Positions 1 to 7,398 of a DNA stretch of 42,469 bases are shown here, piece after piece (within the stretch, counting starts at the first letter, position 1; every line of letters begins with the position of its first letter). A program made the position numbers and the translations under genes. This stretch comes from Bacillota bacterium (GTDB lineage Bacteria > Bacillota > Clostridia > Acetivibrionales > DSM-1351). The notes beneath the pieces are model-generated. The model saw nothing but the letters and a program-made list of their open reading frames with translations. It had not been told where the DNA came from and did no database searches. Location: positions 1 to 42,469 of the forward strand of contig JAEZIB010000191.1 in NCBI GenBank assembly GCA_023416275.1, written 5' to 3'.

Positions 1-60
1 ATGGTAGAACATCAGCCTTCCAAGCTGATTGCGTGGGTTCGATTCCCACTACCCGCTCCA
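1..60 (+). tRNA. tRNA-Gly(TCC), 5' end outside window
   Basis: The window opens inside the D-loop. A five-base anticodon stem (TCAGC/GCTGA) holds the loop CTTCCAA, giving anticodon TCC. The T-arm GTGGGTTCGATTCCCAC and the 3' end ACCCGCTCCA, with CCA encoded, follow. The acceptor 5' strand and most of the D-arm are missing upstream. Confidence 0.93.
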
Positions 61-63
61 TAT

Positions 64-139
<76 letters not shown>

Positions 140-140
<1 letters not shown>

Positions 141-184
141 AAAGCATTAGATAGCAAATATTTTGTTATCTAATGCTTTTTTGT
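140..184 (+). terminator. Intrinsic terminator of the tRNA cluster
   Basis: AAAGCATTAGATA pairs with TATCTAATGCTTT across a short AT-rich loop and ends in a run of six T. It starts right after the CCA of tRNA-Arg, so it ends the tRNA transcript. Confidence 0.9.
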
Positions 185-284
185 TATCATAGCAATTTTG
201 GATTGCCAACTTGTGTTGTTTCTTACTAAATCTCCATTGAACAGGATTTTTGTTCTAGTGGGGGGGGGAGTAGTTCACTATAAG

Positions 285-376
285 TGTTCGTTGGATACCT
301 TGTTAACGAAGAAAACTCGGCTTGCACATAAAACTGAGCGAGGGTAATTTTCTAGGTGGAGGTTAGTATTGTGTTT
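285..376 (+). repeat. Degenerate copy of the GGAGG-hairpin repeat family
   Basis: The segment ending TCTAGGTGGAGGTTAGTAT matches the right arm of the 60-bp repeats at 5481 and 5570 (TCTAGGT then TGGAGGTTAGTAT), but the left arm is not recognisable and no plus-strand gene follows. The rest of the 185-439 gap holds only a run of nine G at 260-268 and no other feature I can support. Confidence 0.4.
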
Positions 377-439
377 TGTTGATACTAATGTAATGGCTTT
401 AGTCAGTGCTTAATAAAAAGCTATACAAGTTAAAAATTA

Positions 440-808
440 TTACTTGTAAAATGAAATGAATTTTATTGAATAGAAATCACATGCTACAAGATTACCGGTT
501 TCAGCCTGCCTGATAGTGATATAATTTGCACCGACACTAACTAACTCTCCGAATTTATCTACTAATGTTCCTGTTCCAATTAGAAATTCTACTCTGACTT
601 TTTGACCTATTTTTGTACGTAAGTAACCGTTTAGATATTCTGTACTTTCAAGTGTTATAGCTTGTGGCTCAGTAGTTGGTGTTATTGGTGTTAATTGGTT
701 AAGGTCTGAAGCAGGCATTAATACTTCGGGAACGGGGTTGTTTGGATCAATACGTTCCTGTGGATAGCAGTCGGTAGTATTATAGTATGGAATAAAATAA
801 CTTTTCAT
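440..808 (-). CDS. gerQ: Spore coat protein GerQ-like
   Basis: 122 aa. The N-terminal half is low-complexity and rich in P, T and N, as in GerQ, whose N-terminus carries the Tgl cross-linking lysines; here the early residues are MKSYF. The C-terminal half (about 57-122) follows the GerQ core pattern: a YLxxxLRxxxGxKVxVxF stretch, then a GxLxxVGxxYIxIRxxETGxxxxxxxYSIKFI end. In Bacillus, GerQ is a coat protein needed to place the cortex-lytic enzyme CwlJ, and the neighbour 40 nt upstream is CwlJ-like, which strongly supports the call. The start ATG at 808 has AAAGAAAGGAAG about 10 nt upstream. Probably mother-cell expressed during sporulation; I did not find a clear sigma-E or sigma-K promoter. 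Confidence 0.75.
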   Translation of the reverse strand: MKSYFIPYYNTTDCYPQERIDPNNPVPEVLMPASDLNQLTPITPTTEPQAITLESTEYLNGYLRTKIGQKVRVEFLIGTGTLVDKFGELVSVGANYITIRQAETGNLVACDFYSIKFISFYK

Positions 809-848
809 AAATACTAAACTTCCTTTCTTTGTTCAATTTAAAATATGA

Positions 849-1292
849 TTATGTTTTTGCATACTTCTCTGTAGGTATATAAAAGCAGTGCTGATTTACT
901 CTAGTAAGAATTATACCTGTACCTCCAGGTGGGAAAAAAGTTGCGCATTTAGGACTAAAGGGGTTGTAGTACCAAAGAGAATTAGCAACAGCACCGAGAG
1001 TGTTGCCAGCTAAAGCCCAATCAGCAATGTCATAATGTATTTGCTGTGGATTCATATTATATATATTTTGTGGATTATAAGTATCTGCTACTACTTCTTT
1101 GCAGCACGTGAATTGATTAATTTGAAATATTGCTTTTCTCACATTTCCATGAAGCAATCTAAAAAACTCACCATATGGAACAGTGGTTCTGTTCATGACA
1201 ACAGATGCCACTGCTCTCATGCCGTCATCACCTTCACCTTCTGCTTCACATTGTATCAATCTTGCAAATAATTCTCTATCTGTATATGCCAT
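849..1292 (-). CDS. cwlJ: Cell wall hydrolase CwlJ (SleB family)
   Basis: 147 aa, the size of CwlJ (about 140 aa), and like CwlJ it has only the Hydrolase_2 catalytic domain with no signal peptide or peptidoglycan-binding domain. The domain opens with YTDRELFARLIQCEAEGE, where E16 is the likely catalytic glutamate, followed by a G-x-x-AVASVVMNR block and a C-terminal ANSLWYYNP segment typical of SleB proteins. In Bacillus this enzyme degrades spore cortex during germination and sits in the coat, held by GerQ. A TTG six bases upstream (1298) is also open, but the ribosome site AAAGGTGA sits correctly for the ATG at 1292, so I use that. It is the first gene of a cwlJ-gerQ operon; a cwlJ1-gerQ operon is known in Bacillus anthracis. 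Confidence 0.9.
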   Translation of the reverse strand: MAYTDRELFARLIQCEAEGEGDDGMRAVASVVMNRTTVPYGEFFRLLHGNVRKAIFQINQFTCCKEVVADTYNPQNIYNMNPQQIHYDIADWALAGNTLGAVANSLWYYNPFSPKCATFFPPGGTGIILTRVNQHCFYIPTEKYAKT

Positions 1293-1442
1293 TCTCAATC
1301 ACCTTTAATGTTGAAAATTGAATAAAACAAAAGTGTAATATTCCTAATAGCAGTATATTAGTTGCTAAAAAATATTGTTACATTATTATAAAATTATGTT
1401 AATCTAATTAGACAAAGAACTAGAATGCATTTATCAAGCCTT

Positions 1443-2210
1443 TCAGCCAATAGTGATTGATTTTATGAACCTCTCAATAATACCACGAGTAAAATGACTT
1501 GCAGCATTTTTAATAAATTTAGGGAAATTGATAGTTGCCTCTTCATCCGCTTTGTCAGATATTACTCGAAAAACAATGAAATCAACATTGTGTTCATAGC
1601 AAACCTGTGCGACAGCGGCTCCTTCCATTTCAATACACATTAAATTCTGGATTTCGGTACTCAGACTTTGTACCTTATGATTATCTGCTACAAAAATGTC
1701 ACCGCTTGCAACAGTACCTACTACAACATTAGGAGTTTTTATACTGAACTCTTCCAAATCAGATTTAGAAACGTCAGCGTTCATACCTTCAGATATGTAA
1801 TGAAGAGCAGATTGCTTAGCAAGTGCTACTATTTTTTCGGGAACCGTAAAGGTATCTATGCCTAGTAAGGGTATCTCAAACTTCCTAAAACCTGGTAAAG
1901 CACTTGCATCCATGTCATGCTGTACTAACTTATCAGCAATAACAATATCACCTATATTTAAGGTTTTTTCTGCTCCTCCGGCTACTCCGGTAAAAAGGAC
2001 TAAATCAACTTTAAAAATCTCAATTAGTGTAGTTACAGTTGAGGCGGCTGCAACTTTTCCGCATCGTGAAAAAACTAAAACCACATCCTTGCCAAATAGC
2101 TCACCAATATAGAATTCTCTCATTCCAATTGTTTTTGTTTCTGAAATTTTCATGCTTTCTGACAAGAGTTGTATTTCCTCTTGCATTGCACCAATAATAC
2201 CAATTAACAT
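1443..2210 (-). CDS. mtnN: 5'-methylthioadenosine/S-adenosylhomocysteine nucleosidase
   Basis: 255 aa. Hydrolyses MTA and SAH to adenine plus methylthioribose or S-ribosylhomocysteine in the cytoplasm. Visible PNP/UDP-phosphorylase-family features: the N-terminal IGIIGAMQEEI, with the conserved Glu that acts as catalytic acid in the family; LFTGVAGG; the EMEGAAVAQVC block that binds ribose; and VISDKAD with the catalytic Asp. About 20 residues longer than E. coli MtnN, mostly from an insertion around 120-160. The TTG at 2222 lies inside the ribosome site; GGAGG is spaced correctly for the ATG at 2210. Its function overlaps ahcY and mtaD at 21.7-24.3 kb. Confidence 0.93.
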   Translation of the reverse strand: MLIGIIGAMQEEIQLLSESMKISETKTIGMREFYIGELFGKDVVLVFSRCGKVAAASTVTTLIEIFKVDLVLFTGVAGGAEKTLNIGDIVIADKLVQHDMDASALPGFRKFEIPLLGIDTFTVPEKIVALAKQSALHYISEGMNADVSKSDLEEFSIKTPNVVVGTVASGDIFVADNHKVQSLSTEIQNLMCIEMEGAAVAQVCYEHNVDFIVFRVISDKADEEATINFPKFIKNAASHFTRGIIERFIKSITIG

Positions 2211-2450
2211 TTTAACCTCCAACGCCTACTTTAGGCATATACATATATTAAAATACTCAAGGAAGATCTTAGCTCTGTAGAAGCTTAAGCCTCCTTTTTG
2301 TCATGCTGCAGACACAGTGTAGCTTTGCTTAAAATTAATTTGCTCACAGTGTTTTTTTTGGTTTTTTCTATGTAAAAAAATTGGTCCAATAGACATTATT
2401 GTCTACAGACCTATTATAATACTAAATTTCAATATGGGCTAGTAATACTA

Positions 2451-2473
2451 TTTCGTATTTAAAAATACGGAAA
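2451..2473. repeat. Imperfect palindrome TTTCGTATTT...AAATACGGAAA
   Basis: A near-perfect inverted repeat with one bulged base, just outside the branched structure at 2476-2581. It lacks a T-run on either side, so it is not an obvious intrinsic terminator. Confidence 0.6.
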
Positions 2474-2475
2474 CT

Positions 2476-2581
2476 ATTTTTAAATCACCGCTGAAGCGGT
2501 GCGCTGCAATAAGCAGCGATTCATTGAATTGAACAATATTTGCGGACTATCCTGTCGCCGCAGATGGGGCTATTTAAAAAT
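2476..2581. other. Branched inverted-repeat element, possible structured RNA
   Basis: A 10-bp closing stem (ATTTTTAAAT at 2476-2485, ATTTAAAAAT at 2572-2581) encloses four hairpins: ACCGCT-GA-AGCGGT (2487-2500), CGCTGC-AATAA-GCAGCG (2502-2518), ATTC-ATT-GAAT (2519-2529) and TGCGG...CCGCA (2541-2562). It is GC-richer than its surroundings and fills the gap between mtnN and the ferredoxin-like gene. The strand is unknown; both strands would fold. I do not recognise it as a known riboswitch. Confidence 0.5.
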
Positions 2582-2729
2582 GTGATACCTCATTTTATGC
2601 ACTTTAGTATAATATTAATGGTGAAAATATGAATTTCATTATTATTAAGTCGTGCACACTATAGTAGATACAGAGGAGTTGTTACAATTATATAAATTTT
2701 TATCTGTTGAATTTTATTAATCTTAATGA

Positions 2730-3467
2730 TTAGCTTTGTAATACTTCTCCGTTTGTACCGATAACAACTATACTCCAAGGAATCATTTTTCCTGATTGCT
2801 GCAGAGCAGTTTTAACTGCGTTTACAATACCACTGCAGCATGGAACTTCCATTCTCAAAATTTTAACACTATTTATATTATTATTTGAAAGTATTGCAGC
2901 AAGCTTCTGTGAGTAATCACCATCGTCAAGCTTAGGACAACCTATCAAAGTTATTCTGTCCTTCATAAAATCCTTATGAATATTTGCATAAGCATATGCG
3001 GTGCAATCTGCTGCAATTAACAGGTCACAGTTGTCAAAGTAAGGAGCATTAACTGGCACTAGCTTTATCTGACAAGGCCATTGCTGCAGCTCTGATGTGA
3101 GGGGCTGAGCTTGTGCTTGAGCTGGTGTAACGTTTTCAGCAGTTTTTTTGATGGACATTGCTCTTGAGCCAGGACAACCGCCGTGTATTGGAGGATGTGC
3201 AGTGGACTGATTTTGTTGAGAATTAGCTTTCTTTTTCAAAGTCTCCATTACAAGTTCCTCATCATATGCCTCTGCCTCACGTTCTTCAATTGTAATAGCA
3301 TTTGTGGGACATTCCGGTAGGCAATCACCAAGGCCATCACAATAGCTATCCGATATTAATTTTGCTTTACCATTTTCAAGTATAAGTGCTCCCTCGTGAC
3401 AAGCATTAATACAAAGTCCGCAACCATTACATTTTTCTTCATTTATATTGATTATTTTTCTTTTCAT
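2730..3467 (-). CDS. 4Fe-4S ferredoxin-domain protein
   Basis: 245 aa. An N-terminal bacterial-type dicluster ferredoxin module (about 5-62) has C13-xx-C16-xx-C19-xxx-C23 for the first cluster and C43-x5-C49-xxx-C53-P for a second, with slightly unusual spacing in the second set. A Q/A/P-rich linker (about 80-130) contains GGCPGSRAM. The C-terminal part (about 140-245) has further cysteines (CDLLIAADC, IGCPKLDDG, VPCCSG) that could bind another cofactor. It probably transfers electrons in the cytoplasm; the partner is not shown by the neighbours. AAGGAGG precedes the ATG. Proteins with this architecture are common in Clostridia, usually without an assigned function. Confidence 0.85.
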   Translation of the reverse strand: MKRKIININEEKCNGCGLCINACHEGALILENGKAKLISDSYCDGLGDCLPECPTNAITIEEREAEAYDEELVMETLKKKANSQQNQSTAHPPIHGGCPGSRAMSIKKTAENVTPAQAQAQPLTSELQQWPCQIKLVPVNAPYFDNCDLLIAADCTAYAYANIHKDFMKDRITLIGCPKLDDGDYSQKLAAILSNNNINSVKILRMEVPCCSGIVNAVKTALQQSGKMIPWSIVVIGTNGEVLQS

Positions 3468-3526
3468 ATTTGCCTCCTTGTGAGCTTAAGCTCAAATAGA
3501 TATTTTTAAAATAACATCGCTGGTTT

Positions 3527-3574
3527 ATCAACTTTAGTTTTTATCTCTATGCAGTGAAAGTTCAGTAGTAATTG
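3527..3574. repeat. Short inverted-repeat element (family A fragment)
   Basis: ATCAACTTT at the left and GTGAAAGTTCA at the right make a roughly 45-bp element with the same ends as the larger AACTTTC/GAAAGTT elements at 4012 and 20208. A 14-bp palindrome TGAGCTTAAGCTCA lies nearby at 3481-3494, just upstream of the ferredoxin-like gene. Confidence 0.4.
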
Positions 3575-3726
3575 TGATTTGAATAAAAATTACACTTTTT
3601 ATGAATTGCTCTAGCTAATTTATTGTTTAACTTATGTGTTTATTATAATACATGAAATAATAATATTTTGTAGCTGTGGATACAAATTGTTAAGATATAT
3701 AATTTATGCTAGTAAAATTCTTAACT

Positions 3727-3957
3727 AGTAATGAAGTTTTTTCAATGAAAAGTCTATCTGTCTTGGAGATATATCAAGGGTTTGATGCCAGAATAAATGT
3801 ATGAATTAGTAATGATTCATCTCTGCGTTGTAGATACTTTACATATTTAGTAGCTATTGTTGCTAGTGTATAGAAACCGAATTTGTGATGGTATTACGAC
3901 AAAAACGCGTAGGCTCGCAAACTTATTCATGTGGCTAGTTTTAATCCAACTTTCTAT
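3727..3957 (+). repeat. Family A MITE-like repeat, diverged copy 1
   Basis: Aligns by eye with copy 2 at 4012-4280: shared blocks include AAAAG-TCTATCTGT, ATCAAGGGTTTG-TGCC (against ATCAATGGTTTGTTGCC), ATTAGTAATG, AAACCGA and TTATTCATG, ending at CCAACTTTCTATAG. No protein is encoded. It fills part of the 910-base gap between 3467 and 4377. Confidence 0.5.
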
Positions 3958-4011
3958 AGATGTGTTTGAATAGCTACAAGTTCTGGCTGGTATAGTTAGT
4001 TTAATGATAAT

Positions 4012-4280
4012 TAACTCAACTTTCCCACACATAAAAGCTATCTGTGTTCAAACTTATCAATGGTTTGTTGCCTAAATAGTTGCCCATATTAGTAATGGTT
4101 CGGCTCAGTATATTAGCCACCACACACATTCACCATCCATAGTTCATAGAACGCTAAAACCGACATAGTGTTGGTTTTTCGGCAAATATGTTTTGACTCA
4201 ACTACTAATTCATGCAATTATTTCTAACCCAACTCTCCATTTATAAGTTGAACACCTATAATTAAACTGTGAAAGTTGAG
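4012..4280 (+). repeat. Family A MITE-like repeat, copy 2
   Basis: Bounded by the terminal inverted repeats CTCAACTTTC (near 4014) and GAAAGTTGAG (near 4271). The internal blocks ATCAATGGTTTGTTGCC, CCATCCATAGTTCATAG and ACTAAAACCG-like are shared with the copy at 20208-20404. It contains a small hairpin AAACCGAC-ATAGT-GTTGGTTT. It ends about 25 bp before the SPFH promoter, so its insertion may have reshaped that promoter region. Confidence 0.7.
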
Positions 4281-4303
4281 CAATTAAGATGTAGATGCAA
4301 ATA

Positions 4304-4332
4304 TTGACAATTCAATATGAAAATGATATCAT
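4304..4332 (+). promoter_or_regulatory. Sigma-A type promoter of the SPFH gene
   Basis: TTGACA at 4304-4309, a 17-bp spacer, then TATCAT at 4327-4332, 45 nt before the start codon. Consensus -35 and a near-consensus -10. Confidence 0.7.
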
Positions 4333-4376
4333 AAATATATCATATGTATATAAAATTTATTTTGGAGGGATTATCT

Positions 4377-5249
4377 ATGAAGGAAATAGCAAGAAAAACT
4401 CAATCTGGTGGATTAATACTGCTAATCTCATTTGTAGTTTTATTAATAAGCGTTGGCGTGTTTGTATTAGGTATATTCTATGAGAGTGTACTATTGTCAG
4501 TAATAGGCAGTTTAATGTTTGTTATTTATATATTTATATTACCTGGCTTTTTTACTATTCAACCCAATGAAGCAATGGTATTAATTCTGTTTGGAAAATA
4601 TATAGGTACAGTGAAAGAAGCAGGGTGGCATTGGTCAAATCCTTTTTACACAAAGAAGAAGATATCTCTCAGATCCAGAAATGTTAATGGCGAAAAGTTA
4701 AAAGTTAATGATGAAATGGGTAATCCGATAGAAATAGCAGCTGTAACTGTATGGAGAGTTGAAAATACTGCTGAGGCTTGCTTTGATGTAGATAACTATA
4801 TTGATTACGTTAATGTACAGAGTGAATCGGCTTTAAGGCACTTAGCAGGCATGTATCCATATGATGTTGATGAAGATAATACTCAGACTTTATCATTAAG
4901 AGGCAGTTCTGACGAAGTGTCAGAAGCTTTAAAGAATGAATTGCAGCAGAGACTAGGCAAAGCAGGGGTTGTGGTTGAAGAAGCAAGAATTTCACATTTG
5001 GCTTATGCACCTGAAATTGCAGCGGCAATGCTTCAAAGACAACAGGCGGCAGCGATAATAGCAGCTAGACAAAAGATTGTTGAAGGTGCAGTTGGTATGG
5101 TACAAATGGCATTAAACAAACTAAACGAAGAATCAATTGTAGAACTTGATGAAGAAAGAAAAGCTGCTATGGTTAGCAATTTGCTGGTTGTGCTATGTGG
5201 AGAAAGAAGCACTCAACCTATAATTAATACTGGAACTTTACACAATTAG
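4377..5249 (+). CDS. SPFH/band-7 domain membrane protein
   Basis: 290 aa. Two hydrophobic segments (about 11-32 and 36-56) anchor it in the membrane. An SPFH/prohibitin-type domain follows, starting at PGFFTIQPNEAMVLILFGKY and continuing through the VNVQSESALRHLAGMYPYD and VVVEEARISHLAYAPEIAAAM blocks. An Ala/Gln/Arg-rich helix (AAMLQRQQAAAIIAARQKIV) typical of flotillin/slipin oligomerisation comes next. Probably a scaffold for membrane microdomains or protease partners. An ATG at 4344 is in frame, but GGAGGG lies right before the ATG at 4377. The next gene, after a repeat array, is a small ribbon-helix-helix protein; such SPFH-RHH pairing recurs in Firmicutes as far as I recall. Confidence 0.85.
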   Translation: MKEIARKTQSGGLILLISFVVLLISVGVFVLGIFYESVLLSVIGSLMFVIYIFILPGFFTIQPNEAMVLILFGKYIGTVKEAGWHWSNPFYTKKKISLRSRNVNGEKLKVNDEMGNPIEIAAVTVWRVENTAEACFDVDNYIDYVNVQSESALRHLAGMYPYDVDEDNTQTLSLRGSSDEVSEALKNELQQRLGKAGVVVEEARISHLAYAPEIAAAMLQRQQAAAIIAARQKIVEGAVGMVQMALNKLNEESIVELDEERKAAMVSNLLVVLCGERSTQPIINTGTLHN

Positions 5250-5480
5250 GTGGGTGTTATCAGTTCGAAAATAGAATTTGTGTAAACAATGTACGTTTTC
5301 AAGCCCCAAAAACAAGATGTGGCTTTGACAATGTTATAGGATTCTACAAACATGGTGCGTTTTCAAACTTGTATTGTGTACCATCAACGAGTGCGAAAAT
5401 AAATGTTTTGTGTCTAATAGGCGTGGAGGTTATCAGCTCGAAAATAAAGATTGTGCTAACATAGTGATTTTTCGAGCTTG
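5247..5480 (+). repeat. Degenerate leading units of the GGAGG-hairpin array
   Basis: Two diverged units begin GGTGTTATCAGTTCGAAAATAG and GGAGGTTATCAGCTCGAAAATA. An older hairpin copy lies at about 5372-5432 (GTACCATCAACGAG ... GGCGTGGAGGTTA). The second unit holds a perfect 11-bp hairpin, AGCTCGAAAAT/ATTTTCGAGCT (about 5435-5478). The stretch around 5271-5325, with CAAGCCCCAAAAACAAGAT, is clearly homologous to 11404-11459. Confidence 0.7.
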
Positions 5481-5540
5481 TATTGCGTACCTCCACGAGA
5501 GTTAAAGTATATGTTATGTCTAGGTTGGCGTGGAGGTTAG
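5481..5540 (+). repeat. 60-bp GGAGG-hairpin repeat, exact copy 1
   Basis: Identical over 60 bp to 5570-5629. The arms ACCTCCACG (5489-5497) and CGTGGAGGT (5529-5537) pair perfectly around a 31-nt loop. The copy is followed by C-ATG-TGA, so translation starting here would stop after one codon. Confidence 0.9.
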
Positions 5541-5569
5541 CATGTGAAGTTATAAGGTACTAATACGTG

Positions 5570-5629
5570 TATTGCGTACCTCCACGAGAGTTAAAGTATA
5601 TGTTATGTCTAGGTTGGCGTGGAGGTTAG
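5570..5629 (+). repeat. 60-bp GGAGG-hairpin repeat, exact copy 2, leader of the RHH gene
   Basis: Same 60 bp as 5481-5540. The right arm CGTGGAGGT (5618-5626) contains GGAGG at 5621-5625, which is 5 nt from the ATG at 5631. The repeat therefore supplies the ribosome binding site and can also hide it in a 9-bp stem with ACCTCCACG (5578-5586). Confidence 0.9.
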
Positions 5630-5630
5630 T

Positions 5631-5828
5631 ATGTCAGAAAAAAAGTCGATATTGCTTAGGTTGAGTCCAAGAATGTGGGAGGAAATCTCAAAATGGGCTG
5701 ATGACGAATTCCGTTCGGTGAATGGTCAGATTGAGTATATACTAAGCGAAGCACTAAGAAAAAGAAATTCTGCTCATTCTAAATCAACAGAGATGGATAG
5801 AAGAAAGAATGATGAAATGGAAACTTGA
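5631..5828 (+). CDS. Ribbon-helix-helix (Arc-like) DNA-binding protein
   Basis: 65 aa. The residues SILLRLSPRMWEEISKWA, then RSVNGQIEYILSEALRKR, match the strand-helix-helix pattern of Arc-type repressors, with an alternating hydrophobic beta strand and a short loop carrying N/G before helix 2. The C-terminal 20 residues are charged and probably disordered. Likely a dimeric repressor or antitoxin-like protein; no toxin gene is adjacent. The GTG at 5619 lies inside the ribosome site, so the start is the ATG at 5631. Its leader is the 60-bp hairpin repeat, so translation may depend on that hairpin opening. It ends at the bidirectional terminator at 5888. Confidence 0.8.
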   Translation: MSEKKSILLRLSPRMWEEISKWADDEFRSVNGQIEYILSEALRKRNSAHSKSTEMDRRKNDEMET

Positions 5829-5887
5829 TATCACTATTAAGTAGCATTAATTACCAACGCCTTTTGCAAAGTTTTGATGCTTATAAG

Positions 5888-5932
5888 AAAAGGTACACAT
5901 CAATAGCTGTAACAATTGATGTGTACCTTTTA
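5888..5932. terminator. Bidirectional intrinsic terminator
   Basis: AAAGGTACACATCAAT pairs with ATTGATGTGTACCTTT (16 bp), with A-rich and T-rich flanks. It serves both the RHH gene from the left and the convergent chemoreceptor gene from the right. Confidence 0.92.
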
Positions 5933-5948
5933 TATAAGAACTTAATAA

Positions 5949-7202
5949 CTATTTTAGCTTATATTTCTTTAAGTTTATATTTAACTGATTAACTAATTGA
6001 TCTAAGCTTTGAGCTGAAGATTTCATTTCATCAAGAATCTTTAGCTGATTTTCAGTGGTAGCTGCAACCTCTTCGCTTGATGCAGCAGTTTGCTGAGAAA
6101 CAGAAGAAATATTCTCAATTGCACTAATTACATCACCTTTGTCATTTTGCATTTTAATAACTGCAGTATTAACATCACTTATCTTTTCAACTATAAAGTC
6201 AATTGCATTTGCAATATCACTAAAGGAGCTATTAGTCTTATCAACAGCTAAGTTTTGATCTTGAGAAACCTTTTTCATTATTTCCATTGATGAAATAGCT
6301 AAAGCAGATTCTTCAGCTATACTTTGCATCATATTGTTTATCTCCTCAGTTGACTTTCTACTTTCATCTGCCAATTTTCGTACCTCATCAGCAACAACTG
6401 CAAAACCCTTTCCAGCTTCACCTGCTCTTGCAGCTTCTATTGCAGCATTAAGTGCAAGTAAATTAGTTTGCTCTGCGATATTTTCAATAGATTCAACAAA
6501 TAAACCAATATTTTTAGTAGCATTTGTAAGGTTTTCAACAACAGAAAATATTTTTTCTGAAGTTTCGTAGGTTTCTTTGGATTTATCTCTTAGTGTTGTA
6601 ACAGCTTTAAGTCCTACGGAATTTAACTCACTGATTTTGTTAGTTTCAGCAGTAATACCATTGTAGCTTTCATATACAAAATTAATCTGCTCGGAAAGCT
6701 TGTCGACAACTTGAACTCCCAGCTGAGCTTCTTCAGCCTGTGAGGATGCACCCTTTGCAATTTCATCTATTGTCTTTGATATTTCTGTAATTGCATTAGT
6801 GGCATTTTGTGTAGTTGAAACAACACTTCTTGATGCTTGGGTAATGGAAAGAGATAGACTGAAAAAACTTTCAATAAGTGTACGTATTTCGCTAATAACA
6901 ACATTAACGACAGAAGCAATTCCACCAAGAATACCGTATTTTTTTGGTTCTATAAAATTTGAGAAGTCACCTGATTTAAAACTATCAATTTCTAAAGAAA
7001 ACTTTTTAATACCACTTCGGAAATTGAATCCAGTGACAATCGCTAAAATAACTGCAGATATTGTACAACAAAAAAATGTAAAAATTGCAAAAGTGATGTT
7101 TTTAAATATCACAGCTGCTATAATAGCGAATATCGTACATGAAATCAGATTCAGTATTGACAGCAAAAGAAATTTAGAACTGCCTAAAGTACTTTTTTTC
7201 AT
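5949..7202 (-). CDS. Methyl-accepting chemotaxis protein without an external sensor domain
   Basis: 417 aa. Two hydrophobic segments (about 10-33 and 37-60) are separated by only a few residues, so there is no periplasmic ligand-binding domain. A HAMP-like linker (about 62-110) follows, then a long coiled coil. The signalling hairpin tip is clear: NIAEQTNLLALNAAIEAAR, then GEAGKGFAVVADEVRKLA, the CheA/CheW contact region. Q/E-rich adaptation helices flank it. Most MCPs are 500-650 aa, so this is a short form that must sense through its membrane hairpin, a partner protein or the cytoplasmic side. GGAGGG precedes the ATG. No che genes are nearby. Confidence 0.92.
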   Translation of the reverse strand: MKKSTLGSSKFLLLSILNLISCTIFAIIAAVIFKNITFAIFTFFCCTISAVILAIVTGFNFRSGIKKFSLEIDSFKSGDFSNFIEPKKYGILGGIASVVNVVISEIRTLIESFFSLSLSITQASRSVVSTTQNATNAITEISKTIDEIAKGASSQAEEAQLGVQVVDKLSEQINFVYESYNGITAETNKISELNSVGLKAVTTLRDKSKETYETSEKIFSVVENLTNATKNIGLFVESIENIAEQTNLLALNAAIEAARAGEAGKGFAVVADEVRKLADESRKSTEEINNMMQSIAEESALAISSMEIMKKVSQDQNLAVDKTNSSFSDIANAIDFIVEKISDVNTAVIKMQNDKGDVISAIENISSVSQQTAASSEEVAATTENQLKILDEMKSSAQSLDQLVNQLNINLKKYKLK

Positions 7203-7369
7203 AATATTCCCTCCAGAATTATGTAAAAATTAAACGGTTAAAAAAATATATTTTTATAATATTCTACATTTATTATTAAAAACCTTTTTTTCTCTGCATA
7301 AACTTTAAAATGGTTAAGTATGGTAAATATTCTGTAAAATATGAGCAGGTGATTGTAGATAATTGTGGA

Positions 7370-7398
7370 TTGACATATTAAATAAAATTGTATACAAT
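7370..7398 (+). promoter_or_regulatory. Promoter of Re-citrate synthase with overlapping palindrome
   Basis: Perfect -35 TTGACA (7370-7375), a 17-bp spacer, and -10 TACAAT (7393-7398). The -10 lies within ATTGTATACAAT, and a second arm makes TTGTATA-CAAT-TATACAA. TTGTATACAA-like palindromes are typical GntR/FadR-subfamily operators, and a GntR/FCD gene lies 4.2 kb downstream, so repression there is a reasonable inference. The leader to the ATG is about 85 nt. Confidence 0.75.

Noticed and set aside
260..268. Run of nine G as a phase-variable tract
   Set aside because: Not within or directly before a gene on either strand; more likely chance or a sequencing-prone homopolymer.
3847..4032. 61-codon open frame on the minus strand in the 3.5-4.3 kb gap
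   Set aside because: Falls in the tandem family A repeats; no ribosome site, no recognisable fold.
5372..5629. Reading the 60-bp tandem repeats as a CRISPR array
   Set aside because: Only two exact repeats with a 29-bp spacer; the third is strongly diverged, repeats are long, no cas genes are present, and the same unit occurs singly before other genes.
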